A DNA stretch of 64,000 nt from CAZHFW01 sp964531675 (GCA_964531675.1 CAZHFW010000003.1:87636-151635); one strand, 5' to 3'. Positions 1-9,601 are shown, counted from the stretch's first letter. Translations and numbers: made by a program. The notes: a model not told the origin generated them from the letters alone.

Positions 1-454
1 CGCGGTCGGGGTCGATCTTGACCTGCTTGGCGGTGCGATCCAGAGCGCCCAGAACGTGATCGGAGTACGCGTCCCACATGGCGTCAAAGTCGGGCTTCTG
101 GGGCGCGATGATGATGAAGGGCCACTTGTCGGGCTGGGAGAGGACCGCGGGGATGAGGCCGACGGAGCACTGGCGCACGCCGTCGCTGCCGCACTCGCCG
201 CGACCATTCAGAAAGACGATCGCGGGCTGGGGCTTTGAGAGGTCCAGGTCGCGCGGGATGTACACCGCGTACTTGACGCTGGTGTTGCCGATCTGGATGG
301 TCTGGAACGAGAGGCCGGGGTGCATCACGTCCTCCGCGGGCTGATCGCTCGGTGTCGACGGAGCGTGAAGCGGCCCCGCGGCGCCGGCCAGGAGCGATGT
401 GCCGAGGACCATTCCGGCGCAGACCAAAGCACTCCACGCGAGCGGCGTTTTCAT
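1..454 (-). CDS. Secreted alpha/beta-hydrolase-like protein, 3' part cut by window edge
   Basis: Reading leftward from an ATG at 454, the frame stays open to the window edge, giving about 151 residues. The first ~30 residues form a signal peptide (Met-Lys, then a hydrophobic run ending near AGPLHA). The next part resembles the start of a secreted esterase or prolyl-oligopeptidase-type hydrolase: a strand reading VKYAVYIPRDLD, then PAIVFLNGRGECGSDG, which fits the oxyanion-hole region of such enzymes, then PFIIIAPQKP. The nucleophile Ser and catalytic His lie beyond the edge, so the activity is inferred from the fold only. It starts 37 nt after the nuoD stop on the same strand and may be co-transcribed, though the functions seem unrelated. 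A poly(3-hydroxybutyrate) depolymerase-like or phospholipase/carboxylesterase role is possible. Confidence 0.75.
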   Translation of the reverse strand, partial: MKTPLAWSALVCAGMVLGTSLLAGAAGPLHAPSTPSDQPAEDVMHPGLSFQTIQIGNTSVKYAVYIPRDLDLSKPQPAIVFLNGRGECGSDGVRQCSVGLIPAVLSQPDKWPFIIIAPQKPDFDAMWDAYSDHVLGALDRTAKQVKIDPDR

Positions 455-491
455 CGGGCGATCCTCCCAGACTGAAGCGGAACCAGAGGGC

Positions 492-1781
492 CTATCGGTC
501 GAGCTCGGCCGCGACGACGTTGATCGAACCGATCGCGACGACGATGTCCGAGAGCATGTGGCCCTCGATCATCTTGGGGAGCGTCGCGTAGTTGATGAAC
601 GAAGGCGGGCGGACCTTGACGCGCCAGGAGCGGGGCGATCCGTCGGAGACGACGTAGTAGCCCAGCTCGCCGTTGGCGGTCTCGTGAGCGCCGTAGACCT
701 CGGCGATCGGGGGCGTCCAGCCGCGGTTGGTCATGATGAGTTCGAAGTGCTGGATGAGGCCTTCGATGGACCCGTAGACGTCCTTCTTGTTGGGCTTGAC
801 GACCTTGGAGTCGGCGAAGGCGTCGATGGGGCCCTGCGGGATGCGGTCGATGAGCTGCTCGATGATCGACACCGACTGGCGCATCTCTTCGACGCGGACC
901 AGGAAGCGGGCGTAACCATCACCCTCGTTGGCGATGGGCACCTGGAACTTGACCGCCTCGGCGCCCTGGCCATCCCAGTTGTCGGCGTAGCACAGGTAAG
1001 GCTCGTCCTTGCGGAGGTCGCGCTTGACGCCCGAGGCGCGGGCCAGGGGGCCCGAGACGCTCCAGGCGATGCAATCTTCCTTGGTGAGCACCGCGATCCC
1101 GCGGGTGCGGTCCAGGAAGATGCGGTTGCGCTTGACCAGATTCTCCAGGTCCGCCAAGGCCTGGGGAAGCGTCACGTGGATGAGCTTCTTCACCATCGCC
1201 TTGAACGTCTCTTCGTTGGGCAGGTCCTGCATCGCGCCGCCCACGCGGGTCCAGTCCGGATGGAAGCGCTGGCCCGACACGAAGTCGATGATGTCGTAGA
1301 TGTCCTCGCGGACGTTGAAGCAGTACAGGAAGCCCGTGATGGCGTTGATGTCCAGGCCCGCGGCGCCCACGCACAGCAGGTGGTCCTGGATGCGGGCGAT
1401 CTCCGCCAGGATCGTGCGGAGCACCTTGCAACGCGGGGTGATCTCGATGCCGAAGAGCTTCTCGACCGCGTGGTGCCAGCAGATGTCGTTGGCGATCGGC
1501 GAGAGGTAGTTCATCCGCGACGCGATCGTCACGTACTGGTTGTAATCCAGGACTTCCGCGAGCTTCTCGAAGCCCGAGTGCAGGTACCCGATGTGCGGCG
1601 TGGCGCGGGCGATGCGCTCGCCGTCAAGCTCGAGCACCACGCGCAGCGTCGTGTGCGTTGCGGGGTGCTGGGGACCGAAGTTCAGGACCCACCGGTCACC
1701 GGTGTCCACGTGCTTCTTGAGGTAGCCGACATTGTCGGCATCGACGTCGTACCCGGTGTCCGGCTTGATCGTGAACGGCAC
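492..1781 (-). CDS. nuoD: NADH-quinone oxidoreductase subunit D
   Basis: This is the 49-kDa-type subunit of respiratory complex I, which sits in the peripheral arm and helps form the quinone pocket next to NuoB. The protein has the family hallmarks FGPQHPATHTTLRV near the N terminus, HIGYLHSGFEKLAE, YLSPIANDICW, and the C-terminal pair PPSFINYATLP and DIVVAIGSINVVAAELDR. Length is 429 residues from a GTG start at 1781, which is preceded by GAGGG at a 6-nt spacing. An ATG 30 nt upstream would add ten atypical residues. The usual neighbours nuoC, nuoE and nuoF are absent, and nuoB lies about 14 kb away on the other strand, so complex I genes are scattered in this genome. Identity is certain; the exact start is less so. 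Confidence 0.96.
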   Translation of the reverse strand: MPFTIKPDTGYDVDADNVGYLKKHVDTGDRWVLNFGPQHPATHTTLRVVLELDGERIARATPHIGYLHSGFEKLAEVLDYNQYVTIASRMNYLSPIANDICWHHAVEKLFGIEITPRCKVLRTILAEIARIQDHLLCVGAAGLDINAITGFLYCFNVREDIYDIIDFVSGQRFHPDWTRVGGAMQDLPNEETFKAMVKKLIHVTLPQALADLENLVKRNRIFLDRTRGIAVLTKEDCIAWSVSGPLARASGVKRDLRKDEPYLCYADNWDGQGAEAVKFQVPIANEGDGYARFLVRVEEMRQSVSIIEQLIDRIPQGPIDAFADSKVVKPNKKDVYGSIEGLIQHFELIMTNRGWTPPIAEVYGAHETANGELGYYVVSDGSPRSWRVKVRPPSFINYATLPKMIEGHMLSDIVVAIGSINVVAAELDR

Positions 1782-1916
1782 GTTGAACCCTCGTCTCGAA
1801 GCTCCGCCCAAAGGCGGCGGGGATTCCCAAACAGAACCCTCTCGGGAGGGTCTGGCGGAGTATAGGGCCGCGACGGGGCGGATCTCGCCTCGCCTGGCCC
1901 TCCCCGAGGCCCCTGC

Positions 1917-4691
1917 TCAGGCTGGGCATCCAAGGTCGAAGGACTCAAAGAAGAGGAAGAAGTCCTCCAAGTCGGTCGTGCGATCGAGGTCGCGATCGGC
2001 CAAGGGGCCCGCGACTTCCCAGTCCGCGAAGAAGGCCATGAAGTCCACGAGGTCGCTGACGCCGTCGTTGTCGATGTCCGCAGGGCAGAGGTCGATCAGG
2101 AAGGGCTCGCGGCCGGTGAACGCGTCGTCGAGCGTGAGGAAGAGCCTGGAGTTGTTGCGGAGCGTGCCCTGCCTGTCGACGTAGACGAACTTGGCGCTCC
2201 ACATCGCCAGGGGCCGCTCGGGGTCGTCGGCCCGGGGGACCGCGATCGCGGTCGCGTTGCGCTCATCCACGAGCCACAAGGTCTGAGACTCGCCATCGAC
2301 GCCAGCCTGCCAGAGGACGCCGCCGGGGACCGTCGCGATCTGGAAGCCTCGGAGCAGGGGTTTTCCATCGAAGGTTTGCACAGGTCTGGTGCCCGCGGTC
2401 GAACCATCGGAGACCCAGAGCGACTCGGTGGGCTCACCGTTCGACGCCGCGTTGAACAGCACGCCGTGATGTCCGACGAAGAACCCTGGCGTGGAGACGG
2501 CCACCGACGCAAGCGGGCCCGACGCATTTCCCGCGAGATCCATGCTGAAGGGTCTGAGCGTGCCCGTTCCGAAACGGGCAAGGAAGAACAGCCGGTCATC
2601 GGTCGCGGTGAGACCGCTCGGGCTGGGCGGACTGAGCGCTCCCGCGACGGGCTGGAGCTTGACGCCCGTGCCGTCGAGGGCAGCACTGTAGAGATTGTCC
2701 GCCGAGGAGCCCTGCAACGCCTCGAAGAAGAGCCTGTTGCCGAACACGACGGCGCGATTGGGAACGGTCCCGGAAGTGAACGACGTGAACGGAGCAGTCC
2801 CGGCGGGTGTGCCGTCGCTGAGCCACTGGCGGATGGACGACCCAGACCCAGCGGAGCGGAAGAAGCAGCGTGCGCCCGCGGGGCTCAGGTCGTAGATCGC
2901 GTCCGCACCGGTGCGTGGATGCTCAACCACGAGGCGCGTGCCGGCAGGTGTGCCGTCGGTGAAGTAGAGCCGATCGGAACTGGCGAGCCGCACGGTGAAG
3001 AACACGCCGCTGTCGGTCGCGCAGGTATAGAAAGGCGTGGTACTCGCGGTTCCCGCGGTGAGGTCCGTGATGAGCTCAAGCGATCCATCCGCCGCACGGT
3101 AACGCCAGGGCTCCGTGCCAAAGTCGGTCGTCTTCAGGAAAACCACCGCATCTCCCGGCGTAAGGGCCAAAGGCTGGGCCGCGCCAACGATCGCGATCGC
3201 GGTCCCGGGCGTCAAGGGCGTCAGGATGTTCGAGAATGGCTGCGCCTCACCCGGACGATCGCCCAGCGTCCACAGCGCCGCTCCGGAGGGGGCGCTACCA
3301 GCGTAAACGACGCCCGTGCCGCTCTTCCCGATGAATCCTGAATATGACGAAAGCGTCTGCCCAGAGATGCCCGCGGGTTTGATGGCGCGGATCGACGATG
3401 GGCCATCCGCCAGGAAGAGCTGATCCTGCCCACCGAGCAAGTTGGTGGAGACGAGCACGCCCGCGTCCACCGCGGCGATCGCGTTCATGGTCGTGCTTGC
3501 CGCGCCGGGCGTGAGATCCGCGACCATCGACGTCCCGAGCGGCGTGCCGTCGGTGCTCCAGAGTTCGTCACCGGTCGCTGCGTCGTAGCCTCGGAAATAC
3601 ACCCGACCTTGGAAGCCCACGAAGCGTGCATCGATCCGGTTGGCGCTGATGAAAGTCGGAGAGGAGCGCGACTGCTTGGTCTGGGCCAGCGCGATGGTGC
3701 CCGCAGCGGTACCGTCGCTCCGATACAGCGTGTTCAGGCCGGTCGTGGAACCATCGATCCCGTACCAGAAGCCCCCCACCGCTTCCGCGTCGAGCGGGAA
3801 ATCCAGGATCCTGGACGTCCCCGCGGCGGTCCCGTCGGTGATCCACGTCGCGGCGTCGGTCGAGAAGATGGCCTTGTCGCCGATGACGACCGCACGGCGT
3901 GAGCCCGAGGATGTGACGTCAAGCGCAGGCGAGATCGCCAGCGTGCCGGCAGCGGTGCCGTCGGACGACATCAGGTTCTTGGTGGTCTGCGAGAACCAGA
4001 GGATGCGATCGTTCACGACGACGACCCAGGACGCCGAGGTGGAGGCCGAGAGCACCTCGATCGGAGCCAGGCTCTCGTCGTAAACCGCCACGGTCGAGTC
4101 GGCAAACACGAGCCTGCTGTGGTACTCCACGCCGTCGTTCGGACGTGTACTGAAGAATGGAAATCTCTTCGTTCCCTGAGGAGTGCCGTCGGTGACCAGA
4201 AGGCCCCCGAGCTGCGGGATGAAAGCCCGATTTCCGGCCTTGAAGACACGGTTGAAAGATGAAGACGAGAAGTACGCCAGCGGCGTAAGGGTGACGCCGT
4301 CGGTCGAGCAGATCATGGGAGAAATGCTGATCCCCCCGGCCAGATTCGTCGAGATGGTGACCACGCGACCGCCCAAGTCCGCGACCATCGGCCGTCCGTC
4401 GCTGCCGAAGCCGATCCCGAAAGGGCCAAGGCTGCGGAACGCGGCCTGCGGATCCGACGCGATCCACTGTTCGCCCGCACCGCTCGACGCCGCTGCAAGC
4501 ACCCCAACGGAGGTCGGGGCGATCACCGTCATCGGCCGACTCGCCAAGGTTGGATTCAGATCCTGAACGAGCGAGGGGCCCGTCAGGGGGAAGGACTGCG
4601 CGCCCGCGACGCCCGCGGCCGACGCCGCCAGGCAGAGCGGACGGGAGAGCGTGAACAAAAGCACCGACGCGCAGGACTTGACATTTGGCAT
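1917..4691 (-). CDS. Secreted ELWxxDGT-repeat protein with dockerin-like C terminus
   Basis: The 924-residue protein starts with a signal peptide (residues 1 to about 31, ending near GVAGAQS). The body consists of repeated beta-rich units carrying ELW-type motifs: ELWSTDGTPLGT, LYRSDGTAAGT, LYFTDGTPAGT, QWLSDGTPAGT and LWVSDGSTAGT. This repeat occurs in large exported proteins of planctomycetes and myxobacteria and probably folds as a beta-propeller. The last ~55 residues contain two Asp-rich loops, DIDNDGVSDLVDF and DRDLDRTTDLEDFF, each followed by an aromatic helix. This is the dockerin-like tail also found on the two carboxypeptidases near 28-33 kb. No enzyme motif is seen, so a surface or matrix role is inferred. 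A short palindrome (4707-4720) lies just upstream of the start. Confidence 0.82.
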   Translation of the reverse strand: MPNVKSCASVLLFTLSRPLCLAASAAGVAGAQSFPLTGPSLVQDLNPTLASRPMTVIAPTSVGVLAAASSGAGEQWIASDPQAAFRSLGPFGIGFGSDGRPMVADLGGRVVTISTNLAGGISISPMICSTDGVTLTPLAYFSSSSFNRVFKAGNRAFIPQLGGLLVTDGTPQGTKRFPFFSTRPNDGVEYHSRLVFADSTVAVYDESLAPIEVLSASTSASWVVVVNDRILWFSQTTKNLMSSDGTAAGTLAISPALDVTSSGSRRAVVIGDKAIFSTDAATWITDGTAAGTSRILDFPLDAEAVGGFWYGIDGSTTGLNTLYRSDGTAAGTIALAQTKQSRSSPTFISANRIDARFVGFQGRVYFRGYDAATGDELWSTDGTPLGTSMVADLTPGAASTTMNAIAAVDAGVLVSTNLLGGQDQLFLADGPSSIRAIKPAGISGQTLSSYSGFIGKSGTGVVYAGSAPSGAALWTLGDRPGEAQPFSNILTPLTPGTAIAIVGAAQPLALTPGDAVVFLKTTDFGTEPWRYRAADGSLELITDLTAGTASTTPFYTCATDSGVFFTVRLASSDRLYFTDGTPAGTRLVVEHPRTGADAIYDLSPAGARCFFRSAGSGSSIRQWLSDGTPAGTAPFTSFTSGTVPNRAVVFGNRLFFEALQGSSADNLYSAALDGTGVKLQPVAGALSPPSPSGLTATDDRLFFLARFGTGTLRPFSMDLAGNASGPLASVAVSTPGFFVGHHGVLFNAASNGEPTESLWVSDGSTAGTRPVQTFDGKPLLRGFQIATVPGGVLWQAGVDGESQTLWLVDERNATAIAVPRADDPERPLAMWSAKFVYVDRQGTLRNNSRLFLTLDDAFTGREPFLIDLCPADIDNDGVSDLVDFMAFFADWEVAGPLADRDLDRTTDLEDFFLFFESFDLGCPA

Positions 4692-4826
4692 ACAAACCTC
4701 TGTTGCAGGACGTCAGTCCTCATACAAGCCCGGGAGCAGGCAAGTTGCAGGTTCAGTGTGTTCCCGAGCGGAAATCGGGACCCGCGGCGCGCCCGGGTGT
4801 TTTGCCTCTACCATGCACACTGGCCC

Positions 4827-7283
4827 ATGCTCGACCCCCGCTCCCCAGACTTCACGAACACCCCTGCCGATCCACGTCGGCCGCGGTTTGGGTACGCGCC
4901 GGGCTCCACGTTGGCGGCACAAGTGCCGGGGCCGATCACGGTCGTCACGCCTTTCTTCAATCCGGGGGCGGTCTTCCTCGAAACCGCGCGGAGCGTGCTC
5001 GGGCAGTCGCTCCAGCGCTTCGAGTGGATCATCGTCAATGACGCCTCGACTGATGCTGCGTCGCTTGCAGCTCTCGCGCAGGTCCGGTCTGACCCGCGCG
5101 TGCGCGTCATCGACCTGGAAACCAATCGCGGGCCGGGGCACGCGCGCAACGTCGGGATTCGCGCCGCGCGGACCGAACTGATCTTCCAGCTCGACGCCGA
5201 CGACCTGCTCGAGCCCACCACGCTTGAAAAGCAAGCCTGGGCCGCGATCTGCCAACCCAACTTCTCCTTCTTCAACGGATTCCTGGTCGGCTTCGGCGGC
5301 ATCAACTATGCGTGGACCGAGGGATTCCACACGCCGGCCCAGCTTCTCACGCAGAACCCGCTCAGCACGCACGCGACCATCCGGCGCTCGGCGTTCGAGG
5401 CAATCGGGGGCTACGACGAGTCGATGACCGGCGGGCTTGAGGACTGGGAGTTCTGGATCCGTGCTGCAGCCAAGGGCTACTGGGGCGCGACGATCCCGGA
5501 GTTCATGAGCTGGTACCGCCGTCGTCCCACGCACACGGATCGGTGGACGCACTGGGACGAGGGCGACAAGCAGCGCGGGTTCCTGGATCAGATGCGCGGG
5601 CAGCACGCCGCGCTTTTCGCGGGAAACTACCCGCACATCGAGCCCATGTGGCCGTCGCCATTTGAGAACGTCAGGCCCGCGCCCGTCTTTGACAACCCGC
5701 TCGCCAGGAACGCCAAACGCCTGCTCATGATCGTGCCTTGGCTCCGCATGGGCGGCGCGGACAAGTGGAATCTGGACCTGGTCGAACAGCTCACCTCGCG
5801 AGGCTGGGAAGTCACCATCGCCGCGACCCTCCCGGCCCATCACACCTGGCTCCCCGAGTTCGCACGCTTCACGCCCGACATCTTCTGCATGGGCTCTTTC
5901 CTGCGACCCGCGGAGTTCCCGGTCTTCCTGCGCTACCTGATCGAGTCGCGCTCGCCCGACGCGGTGCTCATCTCCAACAGCGAGATGGGCTATCTCACGC
6001 TTCCCTATCTGCGGACGCACTGCCCTGATCCGGTGTACCTCGACTATCTGCACATGGAGGAGCCGCACTGGAAGAACGGCGGATATCCGCGGTATTCCAT
6101 CGGCTCCCGGGATCAGCTCGACTTCTCCATGGTCACCAGCGCGCACCTGAAGCGCTGGATGGTCGATCGTGGAGGCGAGGCGGAGCGCATCGAGCCCGTC
6201 ACCATCAACGTCGACCCGGACCGGTGGACGCCCGACGCGGGGCTCCGTCGGTCGGTCCGCGCCGAGCTTGGGATTCCCGAGGAACAGTGCGTCATCCTCT
6301 TCGCGGCCAGATTGACCGCGCAGAAACAGCCCCGCGTGCTCCTGGAGACGCTCCGTCGACTGGAAGCACGCGATGCACGCTTCACCGCGCTCGTTGCGGG
6401 CGATGGCGATGAACGCGCGTGGGCCGAGGCGTTCGTGCGCGAACACGAGCTCACAAACGTGCGACTGCTCGGAGAGGTCTCCGCAGCCCGGGTGCGCGAG
6501 CTCATGGGCGCTGCCGACATCTTCTTCCTGCCTTCGGAGTGGGAAGGCATCGCGCTGGTGCTCTTTGAGGCCATGGCGGCGGAACTGGCGTTCGTGGGCG
6601 CGGACGTCGGTGGTCAGCGCGAGCTGGCCTGCGCGGGGACCGCGGTGCTCCTGCCAAGGGGCACCCCCGACGCCGAAGCCGATGCCTACGCCGATGAACT
6701 CTTCCGGCTGATCGCGGATCCGATCGAGCGCAAGGCGATCGGCACGCGGGCCAGGCAGCGGATCATGCAGGGATTCACGCTCGATGCGATGGGCGACGCC
6801 TTCCTCGCGGGACTCGAGCGTGCCGCAGCGTTCAAACGCTCAGCGCCAAGGCCTGTGCTGCCTGAGGGCTTCGCCCACGAGCTGGCGGTCCGCGCCGTGG
6901 AGTATCTCCGCTCGGGCGATCAGGAAGGCCTCCTGCGCCAGGACCGCGACGCGCTGGCCGCCAGACTGGCTGCGATTCCAGTTCCCGCGCCGGCGCCCGA
7001 GGTCACCCCGAGCGCCGCGACGACGCCCGATCCCGCCGCACGCGAACTGGAAGAGCTCACCAGCTCACGCGCGTGGAAGCTCGTCGAGATGCTCCGCGGG
7101 ACGTCTCTCTATCGAAGCTATGCGAGCCTGCGCTTCGGGCCGGGCTGGAATCAGGTGGAGGCGCAGGAGACGCCCGGCGCCAGGCTCGATCGCATCAAGC
7201 GGAGCACCGCGTACAAGCTGCTGCAATCGATCAAGTCGAGCGATCCCTACCGCGCGTACATCGACGCCCGAGGCGATCGGTAG
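4827..7283 (+). CDS. Two-domain glycosyltransferase (GT2-GT4 fusion)
   Basis: This is a predicted cytoplasmic glycan-building enzyme of 818 residues from the ATG at 4827. Residues ~35-250 are a GT2 (GT-A) domain: ITVVTPFFNPG, a nucleotide-binding WIIVNDAST, the metal-binding LDADD, and GLEDWEFWIRAAAKGY. Residues ~300-670 are a GT4 (GT-B) domain: MIVPWLRMGGADKWNLDL, then the nucleotide-sugar motif FLPSEWEGIALVLFEAMA with the two conserved Glu residues, and GQRELA. The last ~150 residues are Pro/Ala-rich then helical, with two similar segments (SSRAWKLVEMLRG and STAYKLLQSIKSS) like those seen after glycosyltransferases in polysaccharide or O-antigen loci. In-frame GTG at 4758 would add 23 residues. 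No other glycan genes adjoin it. Donor and acceptor are unknown. Confidence 0.88.
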   Translation: MLDPRSPDFTNTPADPRRPRFGYAPGSTLAAQVPGPITVVTPFFNPGAVFLETARSVLGQSLQRFEWIIVNDASTDAASLAALAQVRSDPRVRVIDLETNRGPGHARNVGIRAARTELIFQLDADDLLEPTTLEKQAWAAICQPNFSFFNGFLVGFGGINYAWTEGFHTPAQLLTQNPLSTHATIRRSAFEAIGGYDESMTGGLEDWEFWIRAAAKGYWGATIPEFMSWYRRRPTHTDRWTHWDEGDKQRGFLDQMRGQHAALFAGNYPHIEPMWPSPFENVRPAPVFDNPLARNAKRLLMIVPWLRMGGADKWNLDLVEQLTSRGWEVTIAATLPAHHTWLPEFARFTPDIFCMGSFLRPAEFPVFLRYLIESRSPDAVLISNSEMGYLTLPYLRTHCPDPVYLDYLHMEEPHWKNGGYPRYSIGSRDQLDFSMVTSAHLKRWMVDRGGEAERIEPVTINVDPDRWTPDAGLRRSVRAELGIPEEQCVILFAARLTAQKQPRVLLETLRRLEARDARFTALVAGDGDERAWAEAFVREHELTNVRLLGEVSAARVRELMGAADIFFLPSEWEGIALVLFEAMAAELAFVGADVGGQRELACAGTAVLLPRGTPDAEADAYADELFRLIADPIERKAIGTRARQRIMQGFTLDAMGDAFLAGLERAAAFKRSAPRPVLPEGFAHELAVRAVEYLRSGDQEGLLRQDRDALAARLAAIPVPAPAPEVTPSAATTPDPAARELEELTSSRAWKLVEMLRGTSLYRSYASLRFGPGWNQVEAQETPGARLDRIKRSTAYKLLQSIKSSDPYRAYIDARGDR

Positions 7284-7304
7284 TCCCACGATTCCAATCC
7301 GTGC

Positions 7305-8555
7305 TTACCAGAGCATCCGGAGCCTGATCGTCTCTTCGACGCCCTTGAGGCCCTGAAGCAGAGGCTTGGCGTCGGTGGGATCCACATCGAGCACGACGTA
7401 GCCCACACGTTCGTTGGTCTGCAGGTACTGCGCGGAGATGTTCGCGTGCAGGTCGCCCGCGACGCCGTTGATCTTCTTCATGACGCCCGGAACGTTGCGG
7501 TGGAAGTGCAGGATCCGGTGGCGGCGCTTGCCCGACTTCTCTCCCGGGATCGCCAGCTGTTCGGGAAGCTCAACCTCGGGCACGTTGACCGCGCCGGTGG
7601 TCGAGCCGTTGTTCATGAACTTGATGAGCTTGGAGCAGACGTCTTCCGCGATGGACTCCTGGGCCTCCTCGGTGCTGCCACCGATGTGCGGCGTGAGGAT
7701 GACGTTGGCCAATCCGCGGAGCTCGCTCTTGAACTCTTCGCCCTTGCCCGCGGGTTCGACGGGGAAGACGTCCAGTGCGGCGCCCCCGACGTGGCCTGAC
7801 TTCAGCGCCGAAGCCAGCGCCGCGATGTCCACGACGCTGCCGCGGGCGTTGTTGATCAGGTGGGCGCCCTTGCGCATCCTGGCCAGTTCCTTGACGCCGA
7901 TCATGTTGGCGGTCTGCCTGGTCGCGGGAACGTGGAGCGTGACCACGTCGGAGCGTTCGAGCAGATCGCCGAGGTTCTTGGCGGGCCGGGCGTTCCCCAG
8001 CGCGAGCCTGGGGAGGATGTCGTAGAAGATCACGCGCATGCCCAGGGATTCGGCCAGCACCGAGACCTGCGAGCCGATGCGTCCATAACCGACGATGCCG
8101 AGCGTGAGACCGCGGACTTCGTGCGCGCCGTCCGCGGACTTGTCCCAGTCGCCCGCGTGCAGCTTGGTGGACTTGGCGAACAGGTGCCGGCACAGCGCCA
8201 CGATCTCGGAGATCGTCAGCTCCGCGACGCTGCGCGTGTTGGAGAAGGGCGAGTTGAACACCGGCACGCCCATGTCGCAGGCGCGATCGACCGCGACCTG
8301 GTTGGTCCCGATGCAGAAGCACCCGACCGCGAGCAGACGCGGGGCGACCGCGAGCACCTCGGGCGTGATCTCCGTCTTGGAACGGATCCCGAGCATGTGC
8401 GCGTCCCGGGCCAGCTCGAGCAGGGCCTTGCCTTCCGGGGCCTTGGGCAGGAGCTTCACGGAGAAGCCCTCGCCTTCGAGCAGTTCCTTGGCGCGGGGGT
8501 GGATCGCCTCGGTGAGAACGATCTTGATCTTGTCCTTGGGGTACGAAGTCTTCAT
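7305..8555 (-). CDS. serA: D-3-phosphoglycerate dehydrogenase with ACT domain
   Basis: This enzyme catalyses the first step of serine synthesis, oxidising 3-phosphoglycerate to 3-phosphohydroxypyruvate with NAD. The 416-residue protein matches the shorter E. coli-type architecture. Its features are substrate loop FNSPFSNTRSVAELT, Rossmann motif GIVGYGRIGSQV, catalytic Arg in NNARGSVVD, and the Glu/His pair ending in TPHIGGSTEEAQ. The C-terminal ACT domain starts near residue 345 (RILHFHRNVPGVMKKIN) and normally binds serine for feedback inhibition. The gene converges with the glycosyltransferase gene upstream in the window, with only 21 nt between their stops. It starts with ATG at 8555. Confidence 0.95.
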   Translation of the reverse strand: MKTSYPKDKIKIVLTEAIHPRAKELLEGEGFSVKLLPKAPEGKALLELARDAHMLGIRSKTEITPEVLAVAPRLLAVGCFCIGTNQVAVDRACDMGVPVFNSPFSNTRSVAELTISEIVALCRHLFAKSTKLHAGDWDKSADGAHEVRGLTLGIVGYGRIGSQVSVLAESLGMRVIFYDILPRLALGNARPAKNLGDLLERSDVVTLHVPATRQTANMIGVKELARMRKGAHLINNARGSVVDIAALASALKSGHVGGAALDVFPVEPAGKGEEFKSELRGLANVILTPHIGGSTEEAQESIAEDVCSKLIKFMNNGSTTGAVNVPEVELPEQLAIPGEKSGKRRHRILHFHRNVPGVMKKINGVAGDLHANISAQYLQTNERVGYVVLDVDPTDAKPLLQGLKGVEETIRLRMLW

Positions 8556-8621
8556 GGCGATCGCGGTTCCATTATCGGCCTGCTGGAGGCCCGACTTTCC
8601 CGGGCTTCGAGCAAGACGCGC

Positions 8622-8717
8622 TGTTCCTGATGCCCGCCTTGTTCCTGATGCCCGACTGCTGGATCCGAAATGCCGGGGTTACTTGGCGATCACCGGGTTT
8701 ACTTGGCGATCACCAGG
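8622..8717. repeat. Two short tandem duplications between serA and uppP
   Basis: A 15-bp unit, TGTTCCTGATGCCCG, occurs at 8622-8636 and again at 8640-8654, an 18-bp period. Just after it a 20-bp unit is duplicated back to back (8678-8697 and 8698-8717, two mismatches). The right copy is the actual 3' end of uppP, so the stop codon and the last codons (Val-Ile-Ala-Lys-stop) are repeated outside the gene. This is read directly from the sequence. Replication slippage is the simplest origin. Confidence 0.8.
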
Positions 8718-9601
8718 ACGCCCGCCAGGTGCATGCCGATGAGCACCGCGCACAGAACCAGGCGGTACCAGCCGAAGGGCGCCAGCCCGTGCTTGTTCAG
8801 AAAGCCCACGAGCCACTTCACCGCGATGGCCGCGGAGATCGCTGCGACCACCAGGCCGAGCGTCACCGCGGTGGGGCCAAGCGTCTGGAACAGGTTCTTG
8901 TACGACGCGATCTCGGCGGGCGTCACGTCCGGGCCATGCGGGCCCTTGAGGTTCTTGTACAGCGCGTACGCGCACGCCGCTCCGAGCGTGGGAAGGCCGA
9001 GCAGGAAGCTGAACTCAGCCGCAGCTCTGCTCCGCAGGCCGATGAGCATGCCGCCGGTGATGGTCATCATGGAACGGCTCGTGCCCGGCCAGAGCGCAAA
9101 GCACTGGAGCAGACCGATGAACAGCGCCTGCCTGGGCTCGACGTCGATGATCTCGAGCTCCCGCCCGTGGTATCGCGCGGTGGAGAAACGGCCCATGCGC
9201 CACTGATCGATGACCATCATGTACACGCCGCCGATCGCCAGCGCGAGGATGACCGGGCCGGCGTGGAACAGATGCTCGTCGATGACGTGCTTGAGCGCGA
9301 CGCCAACGACCGCCGAAGGCAGGAACGCGATGAAGAGGTTCACGAGCAGCTTGAAGCCCGCGGGGTCCTTGCCGAGCAATCCCTTGAGCATCTGCAGCAT
9401 GCGGGGCCAGTAGAGCCCCACCACCGCCAGGATCGCGCCGCCCTGGATCACGATCTCAAAGTCGTCCACCGCCTGCTTGAGCTCAGGCGTGTTGAGCTTC
9501 ATGAGCGTCGAAGCCAGGATCAGGTGCCCGGTGGAGCTGATCGGGAGGTATTCGGTAAGACCCTCAACGATGCCCAGAACGATCGCTTGCCAAGGTTCCA
9601 T
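8699..9601 (-). CDS. uppP: Undecaprenyl-diphosphatase
   Basis: This is an integral membrane enzyme that dephosphorylates undecaprenyl diphosphate to recycle the lipid carrier for peptidoglycan and other cell-wall polymers (BacA/UppP family). From the ATG at 9601 (GAGGG spaced 6 nt upstream) it is 300 residues, close to the family norm. Both active-site motifs are present: EGLTEYLPISSTGH at residues ~13-26 and PGTSRSMMTI in the second half. Several hydrophobic helices follow (LGLPTLGAACAYALY, LVVAAISAAIAVKWLVGFL). An upstream in-frame extension is rejected because it overlaps the oppositely oriented neighbour and lacks family similarity. The very 3' end is duplicated just downstream. Confidence 0.95.
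   Translation of the reverse strand: MEPWQAIVLGIVEGLTEYLPISSTGHLILASTLMKLNTPELKQAVDDFEIVIQGGAILAVVGLYWPRMLQMLKGLLGKDPAGFKLLVNLFIAFLPSAVVGVALKHVIDEHLFHAGPVILALAIGGVYMMVIDQWRMGRFSTARYHGRELEIIDVEPRQALFIGLLQCFALWPGTSRSMMTITGGMLIGLRSRAAAEFSFLLGLPTLGAACAYALYKNLKGPHGPDVTPAEIASYKNLFQTLGPTAVTLGLVVAAISAAIAVKWLVGFLNKHGLAPFGWYRLVLCAVLIGMHLAGVLVIAK

Noticed and set aside
399..1865. Long plus-strand open frame
   Set aside because: Antisense to nuoD; Asp/Arg/Val-rich composition typical of shadow frames.
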